This document shows positions 46,285 to 55,454 of a stretch of 64,000 nt of DNA, piece after piece. The stretch's first letter is position 1, and each line of letters starts with the position of its first letter. A model generated the notes under the pieces. That model was not told the origin of the DNA. It was given only the letters and a program-made list of their open reading frames with translations, and did not search any database. Location: the NCBI RefSeq assembly GCF_902506145.1, contig NZ_LR733519.1, positions 716,582-780,581 of the forward strand, given 5' to 3'. Made by a program: the position numbers and the translations under genes. This DNA comes from Burkholderia sp. 8Y (GTDB lineage Bacteria; Pseudomonadota; Gammaproteobacteria; Burkholderiales; Burkholderiaceae).

Positions 46285-47439
46285 TTACAAATGCCCGCTG
46301 AAAAAAACAATGTACAGCATGGCCAGTACGATAAATAGTACAACTGAAAGAAGGTTGAGCAAGAGCTTCGAGCGAGCATCCTTTTTGACCCCGGGCGCAT
46401 CGTTTACGTGCGACGCGCCATACGCATGCGCCTCCGGTTTCACCAGTTGATGATCGTTCGCAGGTGCAGCGTCGTGTTCCTCGTGAGCGGGTTCGCGCGC
46501 CTCCGATTCATGAACGCTTCGCTGTTCGACGTCCACGTCGCGCTTCACTTGCTCGCGCGCCGCCGCGTCTGCCTGCTCGCTGTGCGTTGCCGCGTCGAAG
46601 TGAAACGCCCGGTTGGGGAAAACCTTGACGCGCGTGAGATCGCCCTTCCGCGCATTCACCTGATGCAGGACAGGACGCGGCGCGTTGGCGCCGAAGCCAA
46701 TGACCATCTTCTCGAAGGCGGCATCGCGGATATCCGCGAACGATAGCTGCTCGGCATATCCTTCCGCGCCTTCGCGAAGCACTTCGAGTATGGCACCCGA
46801 GAACAGCGTGATCTTGGCATTGGGAGGCCCGATGGAAACCTCTCCCACCGGGCTTGAGCACATCAGCAATGTGCCGCGACTCGGTTCTTCGTCCGATAGG
46901 TCCTTCGCGGCGGTCGCAGCAACGGCCTGATCGAGTGTCGCCGACATGCCAATGAATTCCCGCGCGGCGGCCTCGGAAAAGCAGCAGTCGAGCACGACGA
47001 TACGGCGCTGCTGCGGCGCGGCGACCTTGAGTACACGGGCGAGATCCGATGCCCGGATGCCGGTCTCCGACTCCATGCCCCGGTGACTGCTTCGCACGAG
47101 AAGCGAGAGATGGCCCTGATCGTCGGTCTGACCATGCCCGACGTAGTAGACGAGGACATCGGCGACGGGGCGGCCTTCGTCGCGCCGTTCACGCAGCAGC
47201 ACATCGAACGTGTCTCTGAGGCGTGCGAGTTGTTCGCCGGCGGGCGCGGGGTCGTCGAAAAGATCCAGCACGAGACTGGGATCCAGCCCCAACCCGGCGC
47301 TGTCGATCAGGTAACGCACGAACTCCTTCGCCGCATGCAGGAAAGCGGGAGCGCGTCCCAGTCCGGCGCCGGTCCAGTCGTGTGAGCCGAGAACGACTGC
47401 TGCGGTCGATTCAGAGGCAAGGAAGTGGGACGCCTGCAC
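46285..47439 (-). CDS. Membrane-anchored caspase-like peptidase (C14)
   Basis: A 384-residue caspase/metacaspase-fold protein. The catalytic dyad is visible: His102 in YYVGHGQ and Cys153 in VVLDCCFSEAA. Residues ~295-350 are an acidic His/Glu-rich linker and the C-terminus is one membrane helix (LLSVVLFIVLAMLYIVFF), so the protease domain faces the cytoplasm. GTG at 47439 has GGGAG 9 bp upstream; a TTG at 47460 overlapping the upstream stop is the alternative. It follows the EACC1 gene directly. Bacterial caspases paired with EACC1 are predicted effectors of conflict and cell-death systems. Confidence 0.82.
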   Translation of the reverse strand: MQASHFLASESTAAVVLGSHDWTGAGLGRAPAFLHAAKEFVRYLIDSAGLGLDPSLVLDLFDDPAPAGEQLARLRDTFDVLLRERRDEGRPVADVLVYYVGHGQTDDQGHLSLLVRSSHRGMESETGIRASDLARVLKVAAPQQRRIVVLDCCFSEAAAREFIGMSATLDQAVAATAAKDLSDEEPSRGTLLMCSSPVGEVSIGPPNAKITLFSGAILEVLREGAEGYAEQLSFADIRDAAFEKMVIGFGANAPRPVLHQVNARKGDLTRVKVFPNRAFHFDAATHSEQADAAAREQVKRDVDVEQRSVHESEAREPAHEEHDAAPANDHQLVKPEAHAYGASHVNDAPGVKKDARSKLLLNLLSVVLFIVLAMLYIVFFSGHL

Positions 47440-47456
47440 GATGCGAGTCTCCCGCC

Positions 47457-47801
47457 TCAACCCCGGATGATCTCGGCGATTCGCACGGCAGCTTCCGCGT
47501 CGACGCCTGCGACCACGGCCTTGACGCTGCCGACGCTCTGGTCCAGTTCGATGGTGATGGACGCGCCTTTTCGCGCCCGCAGCCAGCCCGCAAGACCTTG
47601 GGCGATGGCGAGCGTGGCGCCGGATGTCGCGATAGCGTTGACGATGGTGCCCAGATCCATGGTCGCCTCGTCCGCCTTCTGGCGATCGACGTCGAGCACC
47701 GGATCGAGTTCTCTGAGCATGTCCGCCAGCGCCTGACTCGCTTGACCTGCCGTGGCCTGATCCTCAGCCGAAACGGTAAAGCGGTAACGTTCCTTGTCCA
47801 T
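47457..47801 (-). CDS. EACC1-like small protein
   Basis: A 114-residue protein matching the effector-associated constant component 1 (EACC1) pattern: an N-terminal beta strand, a central helical hairpin with an Ala/Gly-rich hydrophobic segment (GATLAIAQGLAGWLRARKG), and closing strands (ASITIELD). The family is known from computational work as the constant partner of variable effectors (caspase, trypsin and others). GGAG lies 5 bp before the ATG. It starts the two-gene unit with the caspase-like gene. Confidence 0.7.
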   Translation of the reverse strand: MDKERYRFTVSAEDQATAGQASQALADMLRELDPVLDVDRQKADEATMDLGTIVNAIATSGATLAIAQGLAGWLRARKGASITIELDQSVGSVKAVVAGVDAEAAVRIAEIIRG

Positions 47802-48431
47802 GCCTACTCCCTTCGACGGTTGAAAAGAGCTACGTTTGCAGCATTGAACGCTATCTGCGCCAGGAATCGCCCGTTGAATCCATTGTTCACGCTTGATCGA
47901 CAGTTGTCCATACATGTTCTTACGTGGACGTGTGCGAAAGCGCAGTGGGTCCAATCAACGCAATGCGCCGCGACGTCCTTATGAACGCGTGCGGTTAATC
48001 AGTCAGGAATGCGTCGCGTTTTCGCGGAGAATCAGCGTTTCGAATGGTCGCTGTGTGATTGCGGCGTATCAGGGGCGGCCGATTGTGGTGGCGTGCTGGA
48101 TATCGTCAGACGAACGTTGATCGATAGCTGCGCCGGAGGGTCCTTCGCTCAGTTCGCCATGGCTTCGCGGCTAAGCGACGGCGTCGAATATCGAGGTGCA
48201 GACGACGCGTGGAATTCGCACGCTGGAAGCTTGCTCCGTTCGTCTAGCTGACTCAAGACGCCCCGTGCGCGAACGTTCGATGAAAGCGGCTCAACCGCGC
48301 GACTTATTGATGCGAACGCGGGCCATGTGACTCGAAAGAAAGCGCGAGATGCACCTCGCAGCGGCGATGATCTCGACGACGCCAATGCGAGTGCATTGGC
48401 GTCCCGCCCGCACATCCTTCAAGGCATGGCC
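47802..48431. other. Gap upstream of the EACC1 unit
   Basis: No intact gene. On the plus strand, 47950-48250 shows protein-like text split between two frames (one ends at 48120, the other runs 48009-48251), which may be a small decayed gene. The left end must hold the EACC1 promoter. Confidence 0.35.
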
Positions 48432-49601
48432 TTAGAGAATGCGGTCCAATGCCTTCGCGACTCTGGCCACCGCTCCATCGACATCATGCAATTTGTCCAG
48501 GCCAAACAGCCCGATGCGAAAGGTCTTGAAATCCGCGGGCTCGTCGCATTCGAGGGGAACGCCCGCCGCCACCTGCAAACCTGCATCGGCGAACTTCTTG
48601 CCGGATCGAATGCCGTCATCGTCCGTGTAACTGACAACGACGCCCGGCGCCTCGTAACCTTCGGCTGCCACGCTTTTGAAGCCTTTCTCAGCCAACAGCG
48701 AGCGGATGCGCTTGCCGAGTTCGAGCTGCTCCGCTCGCACCTTGTCGAAGCCGTATGTCTCGGCCTCCTTCATGGCGTCGCGCAGCGTCGCGAGACTGTC
48801 CGTGGGCATCGTGGCGTGATACGCGAATCCGTCCTTCTCGTAGGCTTCCATGATCTGCAGCCACTTGCGAAGGTCGCACGCGAAACTCGTGCTCGTCGTC
48901 GCTTCGATTCTTTCGCGGGCAAGGGGACTCAGCATCACGAGCGCGCAACAAGGCGACGCGCTCCATCCTTTCTGCGGCGCGCTGATGAGGACATCGATCC
49001 CACTCGCCTGCATGTCGACCCAGACGGTGCCCGAGGCGATGCAGTCGAGTACGAACATGCCTCCCACTGCATGAACCGCGTCGGACACCGTGCGCAGATA
49101 GCTATCCGGCAGCATCACGCCGGATGCCGTTTCGACGTGCGGCGCGAAGACCAGATCAGGCTTGTGCTGATGGATCGCCGCGACCACGTCTTCAATGGGC
49201 GGAGGTGCATACGGGGCCTGCCTGCCTTCTCGCACCGGACGCGCCTTCAGCACGACCGATTCGGACGGAATGCCGCCCATGTCGAAGATCTGCGACCAGC
49301 GGAAGCTGAACCAGCCATTGCGAATGACGAGACATTTCTTGCGCGTCGCAAACTGCCGCGCCACGGCTTCCATGCCGAACGTCCCGCTGCCCGGCACGAC
49401 AACGGCTGAATGCGCGCGATAGACCTTCTTGAGCACAGCGGAGATGTCGCGCATCACGGCTTGAAACCGCTGCGACATATGATTGAGTGATCGATCGGTG
49501 AAAACGACCGAATATTCGAGGAGTCCCTCGCGGTCGACATCGGGAAGTAAACCTGGCACGCTCGCCTCCTGCAATGGCAGAAAAGAAGGATCGAAACTCA
49601 T
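48432..49601 (-). CDS. Class V aminotransferase (alanine/serine-glyoxylate type)
   Basis: A 389-residue PLP enzyme of the serine-pyruvate/alanine-glyoxylate aminotransferase group. Phosphate-binding SGTFGMEAV, the pyridine Asp in FVLDCIASG and the Schiff-base Lys in SAPQKGWSASP are intact. The N-terminal NHMSQRF block is also typical. ATG at 49601 is chosen for the family-like start. It stands alone. Confidence 0.88.
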   Translation of the reverse strand: MSFDPSFLPLQEASVPGLLPDVDREGLLEYSVVFTDRSLNHMSQRFQAVMRDISAVLKKVYRAHSAVVVPGSGTFGMEAVARQFATRKKCLVIRNGWFSFRWSQIFDMGGIPSESVVLKARPVREGRQAPYAPPPIEDVVAAIHQHKPDLVFAPHVETASGVMLPDSYLRTVSDAVHAVGGMFVLDCIASGTVWVDMQASGIDVLISAPQKGWSASPCCALVMLSPLARERIEATTSTSFACDLRKWLQIMEAYEKDGFAYHATMPTDSLATLRDAMKEAETYGFDKVRAEQLELGKRIRSLLAEKGFKSVAAEGYEAPGVVVSYTDDDGIRSGKKFADAGLQVAAGVPLECDEPADFKTFRIGLFGLDKLHDVDGAVARVAKALDRIL

Positions 49602-50229
49602 TTTAGCGATAACCGCGCGCGGCGGCTTCATGCGCTGGCCGCCGGGCCAACGCGGACCGCGCTTTCGATGCGCTCTCGGCGGCGGCTATCGACTCGTCAT
49701 GAGGGCTACCGCAATAGCAATGCCCTGACCCGGTGCCGCATCGTCAAGCCTTCGAGGATACATCCATCGACGGCCGTGTTCATGCTGACGCGGATTCCGT
49801 GTCACTCTGGTCGAGATGGAGGATTGCGACCATTGGATTCAGCATGAACAGACCGAAGGGTTCAACGAGATCAGTACCGGGCTTATGAGGATTCCTGAGC
49901 ATATTATTAAATGCAGCGTATTGCTCTTCCCGCTCTTGCCATGACAAACGCGACGTGCAGCACAAAGCAGCGCCTTTTTGCCTCTCGTCGCTCTTTCGTC
50001 AGTTGTGTCCAGACTCATTTCCCGATATGTGAACATCCGCAAGATCCGCTTCACGCGCCAACCGCCGGACGCTTATGCTTATGCCGCCCGGCACAATCCC
50101 TGCGACCCCGTCACTCGCTGCGTTGACTGGCTTCGACCGCTAGAATGAACCGGCTCTGGCCGAATGCACTCGACGAACCGTCGCCATCAACGCTTGATCG
50201 AAAGCTTTCCATACGAAAGGAGTCTGGAC
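49602..50229. other. Gap with a possible gene remnant
   Basis: No gene is called. A minus-strand frame (49780-49965) contains protein-like text (NPHKPGTDLVEPFGLFMLNP) but has only a TTG start and no ribosome site; it may be a remnant. A good Shine-Dalgarno (AAAGGAG) at the right end serves the next gene. Confidence 0.35.
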
Positions 50230-51084
50230 ATGATGAATCGGGAAAATCCCGTGTGGCTGATTACCGGCTGCTCGACGGGCTTTGGCCGCGAGTTGGCGAA
50301 TGCCGTGCTTGAGCGCGGCTGGCGCGCAGTGGTCACGGCACGCGACCCGTCGAAAGTGCAGGACATCATCAAGGGACACGAAGATCGCGCGATCGTCTTG
50401 CCGCTCGACGTGCAAAAGCGCGACCAGATCGCGAAGGCCGTGGAGCAATCGATGCAACGCTTCGGCCGCATCGACGCGCTCGTCAATAACGCGGGCTACG
50501 GCTATCTCGCGGCGATCGAGGAAGGCGAGGACGATGTCGTGCGCGACATGTTCGAGACCAACGTGTTCGGTCTCGTCGACATGACGAAGGCGGTTCTGCC
50601 GGTCATGCGGGCGCAAAAGAGCGGCATCGTCATCAATGTCTCGTCGATCGGCGGGATCACCAGTTTTGCCGCGACGGGTTACTACCACGGCACGAAATAC
50701 GCGGTAGAAGGCATATCGGAGTCGCTCGCGACGGAACTGAAGCCGCTCGGTATCGATGTGCTGATCGTCGAGCCGGGTCCGTTTCGAACCAATTGGGCGG
50801 GGCCGTCGATCAAGTCGTCGGCGACCGAAATCGCCGACTATGCCGCGACCGCCGGCGAGCGCCGCAAGCAGACCGCCGCGCGCAGCGGCAATCAGGCCGG
50901 CGACCCGGTGCGCGCGGCGCACGCCATCATCGAAGCCGCTACTGCCGATACGCCGCCGCTGCGCCTGCTGCTAGGCAAAACCGCGCTGGAGCTTGCGCGC
51001 AAGAAACTGGATCTGCTCAAGCGCGACTTCGACACATGGGAAAAGACGACGATCGGCGCGGACTTCCCGGAAAACGAAGCGTAA
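50230..51084 (+). CDS. SDR-family oxidoreductase
   Basis: A 284-residue classical SDR. NAD(P) motif TGCSTGFG, NNAG, and an intact Ser...Tyr...Lys set in VSSIGGI and YYHGTKYAVEG. GAAAGGAG lies 7 bp before the ATG at 50230. It resembles broad-range ketoreductases annotated as oxidoreductase or retinol dehydrogenase-like. Substrate unknown; it is convergent with the hybrid kinase. Confidence 0.9.
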   Translation: MMNRENPVWLITGCSTGFGRELANAVLERGWRAVVTARDPSKVQDIIKGHEDRAIVLPLDVQKRDQIAKAVEQSMQRFGRIDALVNNAGYGYLAAIEEGEDDVVRDMFETNVFGLVDMTKAVLPVMRAQKSGIVINVSSIGGITSFAATGYYHGTKYAVEGISESLATELKPLGIDVLIVEPGPFRTNWAGPSIKSSATEIADYAATAGERRKQTAARSGNQAGDPVRAAHAIIEAATADTPPLRLLLGKTALELARKKLDLLKRDFDTWEKTTIGADFPENEA

Positions 51085-51112
51085 TCCGCTTGCCCGCAGC
51101 GGGACGCGCGCC

Positions 51113-52720
51113 TCACTCGATCAGGCTCAGCGCCTCCGCCAGTTCCATGAGCGGCACGGGTTTGACGAAGTGACGTTCGAACCCGGCGTCCGCCGAGCGT
51201 TTCCGGTCGTCGGCCTGGCCGTAGCCGGTCAATGCGAAGAGCCGGGGCGGGTCCGCCCGATGTTGCCGCTGCAGCGCGTCGGCCAACTGGTAGCCGTCCA
51301 TGCCCGGCAAGCCGATATCCAGCACGGCAAACGCCGGGCAAAATTGCGCCGCGACTCTGAGTGCCGTCTCCGGCAGGCTCGCGGTCGCCACTTCGAAGCC
51401 GAGTTCGGTGAGAAAGGCTTCCATCGCCAGCAGACCGTCCTCGTTGTCGTCGACGAGCAGCACGCGAACGCCGTTGCCTTCGGGAAGCGATTGCCCGTGC
51501 GGCGGCGCGTCCGCTGGCACGAGCGCATGCGGTGCGGTCGGCAGCGTCACGACGAAGGTGGAACCCTTGCCCGGCCCGTCGCTCATGGCCGTGACCGTGC
51601 CGCCGTGCAGTTCGACGAGATTCTTCACCAGCGCGAGGCCGATTCCCAATCCACCCTTCGCGCGATCGATGGTGGTCCGGCCCTGCTCGAAAATCGTGAA
51701 GAGGCGGGGCATCAGTTCATCGCTGATGCCGGCGCCGTTATCGGACACCGACACGACCATATCGGTCGCGCGCGTCACGGCGTCCACGCGGATGTTTCCG
51801 CCGGGATCCGTATATTTCGCCGCGTTGTTGAGCAGATTGCCGAAGACCTGCGTGAGCCGCGTGAGGTCGGCGGAGATCAATGCGCCGTCGTCCGTCACGC
51901 TAAGCGACAAGGTCTGTCCGCGTTGCTCGATCAGCGGACTCGCGGCCTCGATCGCGCGCGTCAGCACCGAGCCGATCCGCACGGGTTCCAGATGTAGTTC
52001 GATAGACCCGCGCGTGATGCGGCTCACGTCGAGCAAATCCTCGACGAGGCGCGACAGGTGCGACACCTGCCGCTCGATGATGTCGTGATACTTGTCCGCC
52101 GTTCCCCCGCGATGTTTGCGGATGAGACCGAGCGCGGTGGTGATCGGCGCGAGCGGGTTGCGAAGCTCGTGCCCCAGCATCGCGAGAAATTCGTCTTTTG
52201 CCCTGCTGGCCGTTTCGCGTTCGTGCGTGGCGCGCGCGGCCTGTAAGCCCGTCGCCGCAAGCGATGTCGCCGCGCGCAGGAACGCGAGGTCCGTCACGGA
52301 GGGAAACGACGGTTCCGCCGAGCCGAACCAGACGCTGCCCTGTCCGGCGGTGTATCCCATGCTCATGCGCACGAGTCTTCGCGCGCCGGCGGGCGTCGCC
52401 TGAAGCACCGGACGAGGGCCGATGGGCATGTACTGCCACGCTTTGATCGCCGGCTCCCACGCAAGGCGCGTATCCGCGTTCGCCTGCGCTTCGCATAGGC
52501 GCAGGCTGTCGAATGCGGGCGCGTCGGGAAGCAAGGGCACGTGCGCGTAGCAGATATCCAGACGCACGATCCGCTCGACGGCTTCGATCATCAGTTCGAT
52601 CACCGTGCGGCCATCGCGTCCCGCCCACAATGCGGGCAGCGCCAGAAGGCCCATTAGGTCGCGCAGGCTGCGCTCCGGGGCATCCCGCGAGAGCGCCTCG
52701 AAAGCCGTGTCAGCGGTCAT
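51113..52720 (-). CDS. Soluble hybrid histidine kinase with receiver
   Basis: A 535-residue cytoplasmic kinase: N-terminal GAF-like region (residues ~1-165), HisKA with His in LAMLGHELRNPLAP, HATPase with GGLGIGLALVKNLV, and a C-terminal receiver (residues ~410-530) with LVDDNED and phospho-Asp in AVLDIGLPGMDG. It starts 1 bp after the stop of the MEDS gene, so the two are translationally coupled and probably act together. Confidence 0.9.
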   Translation of the reverse strand: MTADTAFEALSRDAPERSLRDLMGLLALPALWAGRDGRTVIELMIEAVERIVRLDICYAHVPLLPDAPAFDSLRLCEAQANADTRLAWEPAIKAWQYMPIGPRPVLQATPAGARRLVRMSMGYTAGQGSVWFGSAEPSFPSVTDLAFLRAATSLAATGLQAARATHERETASRAKDEFLAMLGHELRNPLAPITTALGLIRKHRGGTADKYHDIIERQVSHLSRLVEDLLDVSRITRGSIELHLEPVRIGSVLTRAIEAASPLIEQRGQTLSLSVTDDGALISADLTRLTQVFGNLLNNAAKYTDPGGNIRVDAVTRATDMVVSVSDNGAGISDELMPRLFTIFEQGRTTIDRAKGGLGIGLALVKNLVELHGGTVTAMSDGPGKGSTFVVTLPTAPHALVPADAPPHGQSLPEGNGVRVLLVDDNEDGLLAMEAFLTELGFEVATASLPETALRVAAQFCPAFAVLDIGLPGMDGYQLADALQRQHRADPPRLFALTGYGQADDRKRSADAGFERHFVKPVPLMELAEALSLIE

Positions 52721-52721
52721 G

Positions 52722-53390
52722 CTATTCGACGTTTGCCTGCGAACGGCTCGCCGCCGCAGCGCCTTGGCTGGACTCGACGGAGCGACGCCGTTTGAGCTCT
52801 TGAATCATCTCCGATGGCGGCGTGAAGAACGGATTCTCCTGCACGACCCCGTTGATCAGCGTCATCGGGTGCGTGCGCAACAGGTCCATCAGCATCGCGC
52901 CCGAGAGCTTCGCCATGTCATACACGCAGATGGCGGGCTGCCGATTGCGTTCGAGCACCTCGTTGACTTCCGCTTCGTATTCGATCAGCTTGGGCGCGAC
53001 TTCGATATCGCCGAACACCCAGTCCATGTTCCCCATGATCCGCACACGCGAAAAGCCCGCTGCGTGACCCCGGCCGGTCAAATCATCGACAGCGGCGAGC
53101 ATCCGGTCTTTGTCGAACGCGCCATCTTCGTTGAGATAGGCATCGCGCCACGAGACGACTTCGAGTTGACCGCAGGCCTCGCAATGCGCGGCATCGATGC
53201 CCGATGCCGTCAGCCGGGCGCGATGGTCCGTCAGCAGCGCGGGATCCACAATATGCATGACCTTTTCGCCGCTATCGACCGCCTCCTTGAAGAAGGGATT
53301 GAGCGTTGCGTACTCTTCGTCGCGGCTGTTGAAGAATGCGCAGACGTGATACGCGTCGAGCGGCGTACCGGCCAATGTTGGCGGATGCAT
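52722..53390 (-). CDS. MEDS-domain sensor protein
   Basis: A 222-residue single-domain protein of the MEDS family (first seen in DcmR of methylotrophs and in methanogen proteins). Marks include HVCAFFNSRDEEYATLNPFFKEA, HIVDP and MGNMDWVFGD. The MEDS domain is a RecA/KaiC-like fold thought to sense hydrocarbon derivatives. It is the first gene of a two-gene unit with the hybrid kinase. Confidence 0.85.
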   Translation of the reverse strand: MHPPTLAGTPLDAYHVCAFFNSRDEEYATLNPFFKEAVDSGEKVMHIVDPALLTDHRARLTASGIDAAHCEACGQLEVVSWRDAYLNEDGAFDKDRMLAAVDDLTGRGHAAGFSRVRIMGNMDWVFGDIEVAPKLIEYEAEVNEVLERNRQPAICVYDMAKLSGAMLMDLLRTHPMTLINGVVQENPFFTPPSEMIQELKRRRSVESSQGAAAASRSQANVE

Positions 53391-54066
53391 GAAAGCCTTA
53401 TCGTGGAAATGTGAGTTCGCGGCAATGATACGCTAGTGCAAGACGTCGTTCATTGGCACGCTGTGCACGTTCAGATGCGAGTGTTAGATGGAGTAAATCT
53501 GACCGATACCGACCGATGTGGCCGCCAATCAGCCCGAATCCAAGGGGGCGTCGCGATTCCCGCGTGATGCAGTCGGCCGGTGCTGAATAAGTGACGCACT
53601 CTGTCCAAATTCGTTTGAACTACTAATGAATGAAAAATGGACGGTCAGACCCGGCGCGCGATTCGCAGGTCCGTGAAGATCAGTTGCGACATCGCGGGCC
53701 ACACCGATCGCATTGCTGATCGCGCCCATCACGCCGCAAATCATCTGATGCGAACCGATGCACGACATCCGCGAGTACACCGGAATCGGGAGTGAATTTA
53801 CTTGCGGCGGGGCGGCCCGGTGCCGTCCGAGGATTAGGCGAATCCATTGACCCGCCAGAGAGACCGAAAGCGCCTGAAAGAGAAGAGGCACATCATGCGC
53901 GGGTTTGCCCCTACCGCGCGATAAACAAATGGAATTGCTTTCCGACGAAATGTGATTGGATTTTTAGCGGATGCCGACTTATGGTGCGTCAGTCCAATGC
54001 CGCAACGCGCGCGTTGGAATCGCCAAACGGCCTCGCCGATAGAAAAAATATCCAGGAGACATACCC
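53391..54066. other. Gap without a gene
   Basis: About 680 bp with lower GC. Short frames show no recognisable protein. The right end has AGGAG 9 bp before the transporter ATG. Confidence 0.4.
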
Positions 54067-55419
54067 ATGGAGCAATCCTCCACGGCGCCGCGTGTGCCGG
54101 AGTCGGACGCCAGCGGCGCTCAGACCATCGCTTCGGCGGACCGCGCTTCGCCACGAGTGCGGCGAATCCAGCGCACCGCGCTTGCCTTGCTCCTGCTGAG
54201 CGGCGTCATCAACTACATCGATCGCGCGACGCTGTCCATCGCCAATCCGTTGATTCGGCACGATCTCGGGCTCTCGGTCGGCGAAATGGGCTTGCTGCTT
54301 TCGGCGTTTCTGTGGGCGTATGCGTTCGCCCAACTGCCGGCGGGCGCGCTGGTCGATCGCTTCGGCGCGCGCATCATGCTCGCCGTCAGCCTGGCGACCT
54401 GGTCGGTGGCGCAAGCATTCGGCGGCGTCGTGACGAGCTTCGGCCAGTTCTTCGCCGCGCGCATGGTGCTCGGAATCGGCGAGGCGCCGCAGTTCCCGAC
54501 GAGCGCCAAGGTCGTCCGCGACTGGTTCGGCAAGAAGGAGCGGGGCGCCGCGACCGGCATCTGGAACAGCTCGTCGACGCTCGGCACCGCGATATCCGCG
54601 CCGCTCCTGACGGTCGTGATGTTGACCGTGGGCTGGCGATGGATGTTCGGCATCATGGGCATCGCCGGGCTCGTCGTGGCGCTGTGCTTCTTTCTCGTGC
54701 ATCGCAACCCGCATCAGGTCGCGTTGACGCCGAGCGAGCGCGCGTATCTGTCCGATGTCGAGGGCGAAGTGCAAACCCGTCCGACGTGGCGCGAGTGGCG
54801 GCGTCTCTTCGAATTCGGCACGACGTGGGGCATGCTGCTCGGCTTCTTCGGCACGATCTACGTCCTGTGGCTCTATAACGCATGGTTGCCGACGTATCTG
54901 CAGATGGAATTCCACCTGACCATCGCCAAGTCCGGCTGGGTGGCTGCGGTGCCTTATCTTTTCGGCGTGATCGGCAGTCTCTCGGGCGGGAAGATTTGCG
55001 ACGTGCTCGCGCGGCACGGCGTATCGGCGGTCAATAGCCGCAAATATCCGATGGCGGCGTCCCTCTTCGGTGTCGCCGTGTTCACGGTGCTGACCGGCCT
55101 CACGCACAGCGCGGCGCTGGCCGTCGTGTTCATCTCCGTGTCGATGCTGCTGCTGTATGTGTCGAGCAGCGCGGCCTGGGCGACGGCCTCAGTTGCGGCG
55201 CCCGCGAACTGCACGGCGTCGATCGGCGCGATGCAGAACTTCGGCGGCTACTTCGGCGGCGCGCTGGCACCGGTGGTTACGGGCTTCATCGTGCAGCAGA
55301 CGCACTCGTTCCAGCCCGCGCTGTTCGTCGGGGCGGGCGTGGCTGCGGTCGCGTTGATCGGCTATTGGGTGCTCGTGCGCGGCCCGATTCCGCCCGCCGC
55401 GCTCGACGAAGTCGCATAA
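54067..55419 (+). CDS. MFS transporter, anion:cation symporter family
   Basis: A 450-residue, 12-helix transporter. Helix 1 with GVINYIDRATLSIANPLIRH and the motif GALVDRFGARIMLA are typical of the ACS family that imports organic and sugar acids. AGGAG precedes the ATG. It is convergent with an Ldh-family dehydrogenase, the likely enzyme for the imported acid. Confidence 0.9.
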   Translation: MEQSSTAPRVPESDASGAQTIASADRASPRVRRIQRTALALLLLSGVINYIDRATLSIANPLIRHDLGLSVGEMGLLLSAFLWAYAFAQLPAGALVDRFGARIMLAVSLATWSVAQAFGGVVTSFGQFFAARMVLGIGEAPQFPTSAKVVRDWFGKKERGAATGIWNSSSTLGTAISAPLLTVVMLTVGWRWMFGIMGIAGLVVALCFFLVHRNPHQVALTPSERAYLSDVEGEVQTRPTWREWRRLFEFGTTWGMLLGFFGTIYVLWLYNAWLPTYLQMEFHLTIAKSGWVAAVPYLFGVIGSLSGGKICDVLARHGVSAVNSRKYPMAASLFGVAVFTVLTGLTHSAALAVVFISVSMLLLYVSSSAAWATASVAAPANCTASIGAMQNFGGYFGGALAPVVTGFIVQQTHSFQPALFVGAGVAAVALIGYWVLVRGPIPPAALDEVA

Positions 55420-55454
55420 CGGCAACGAACCGCCGCGACTCGCTCTCTCGTTAG

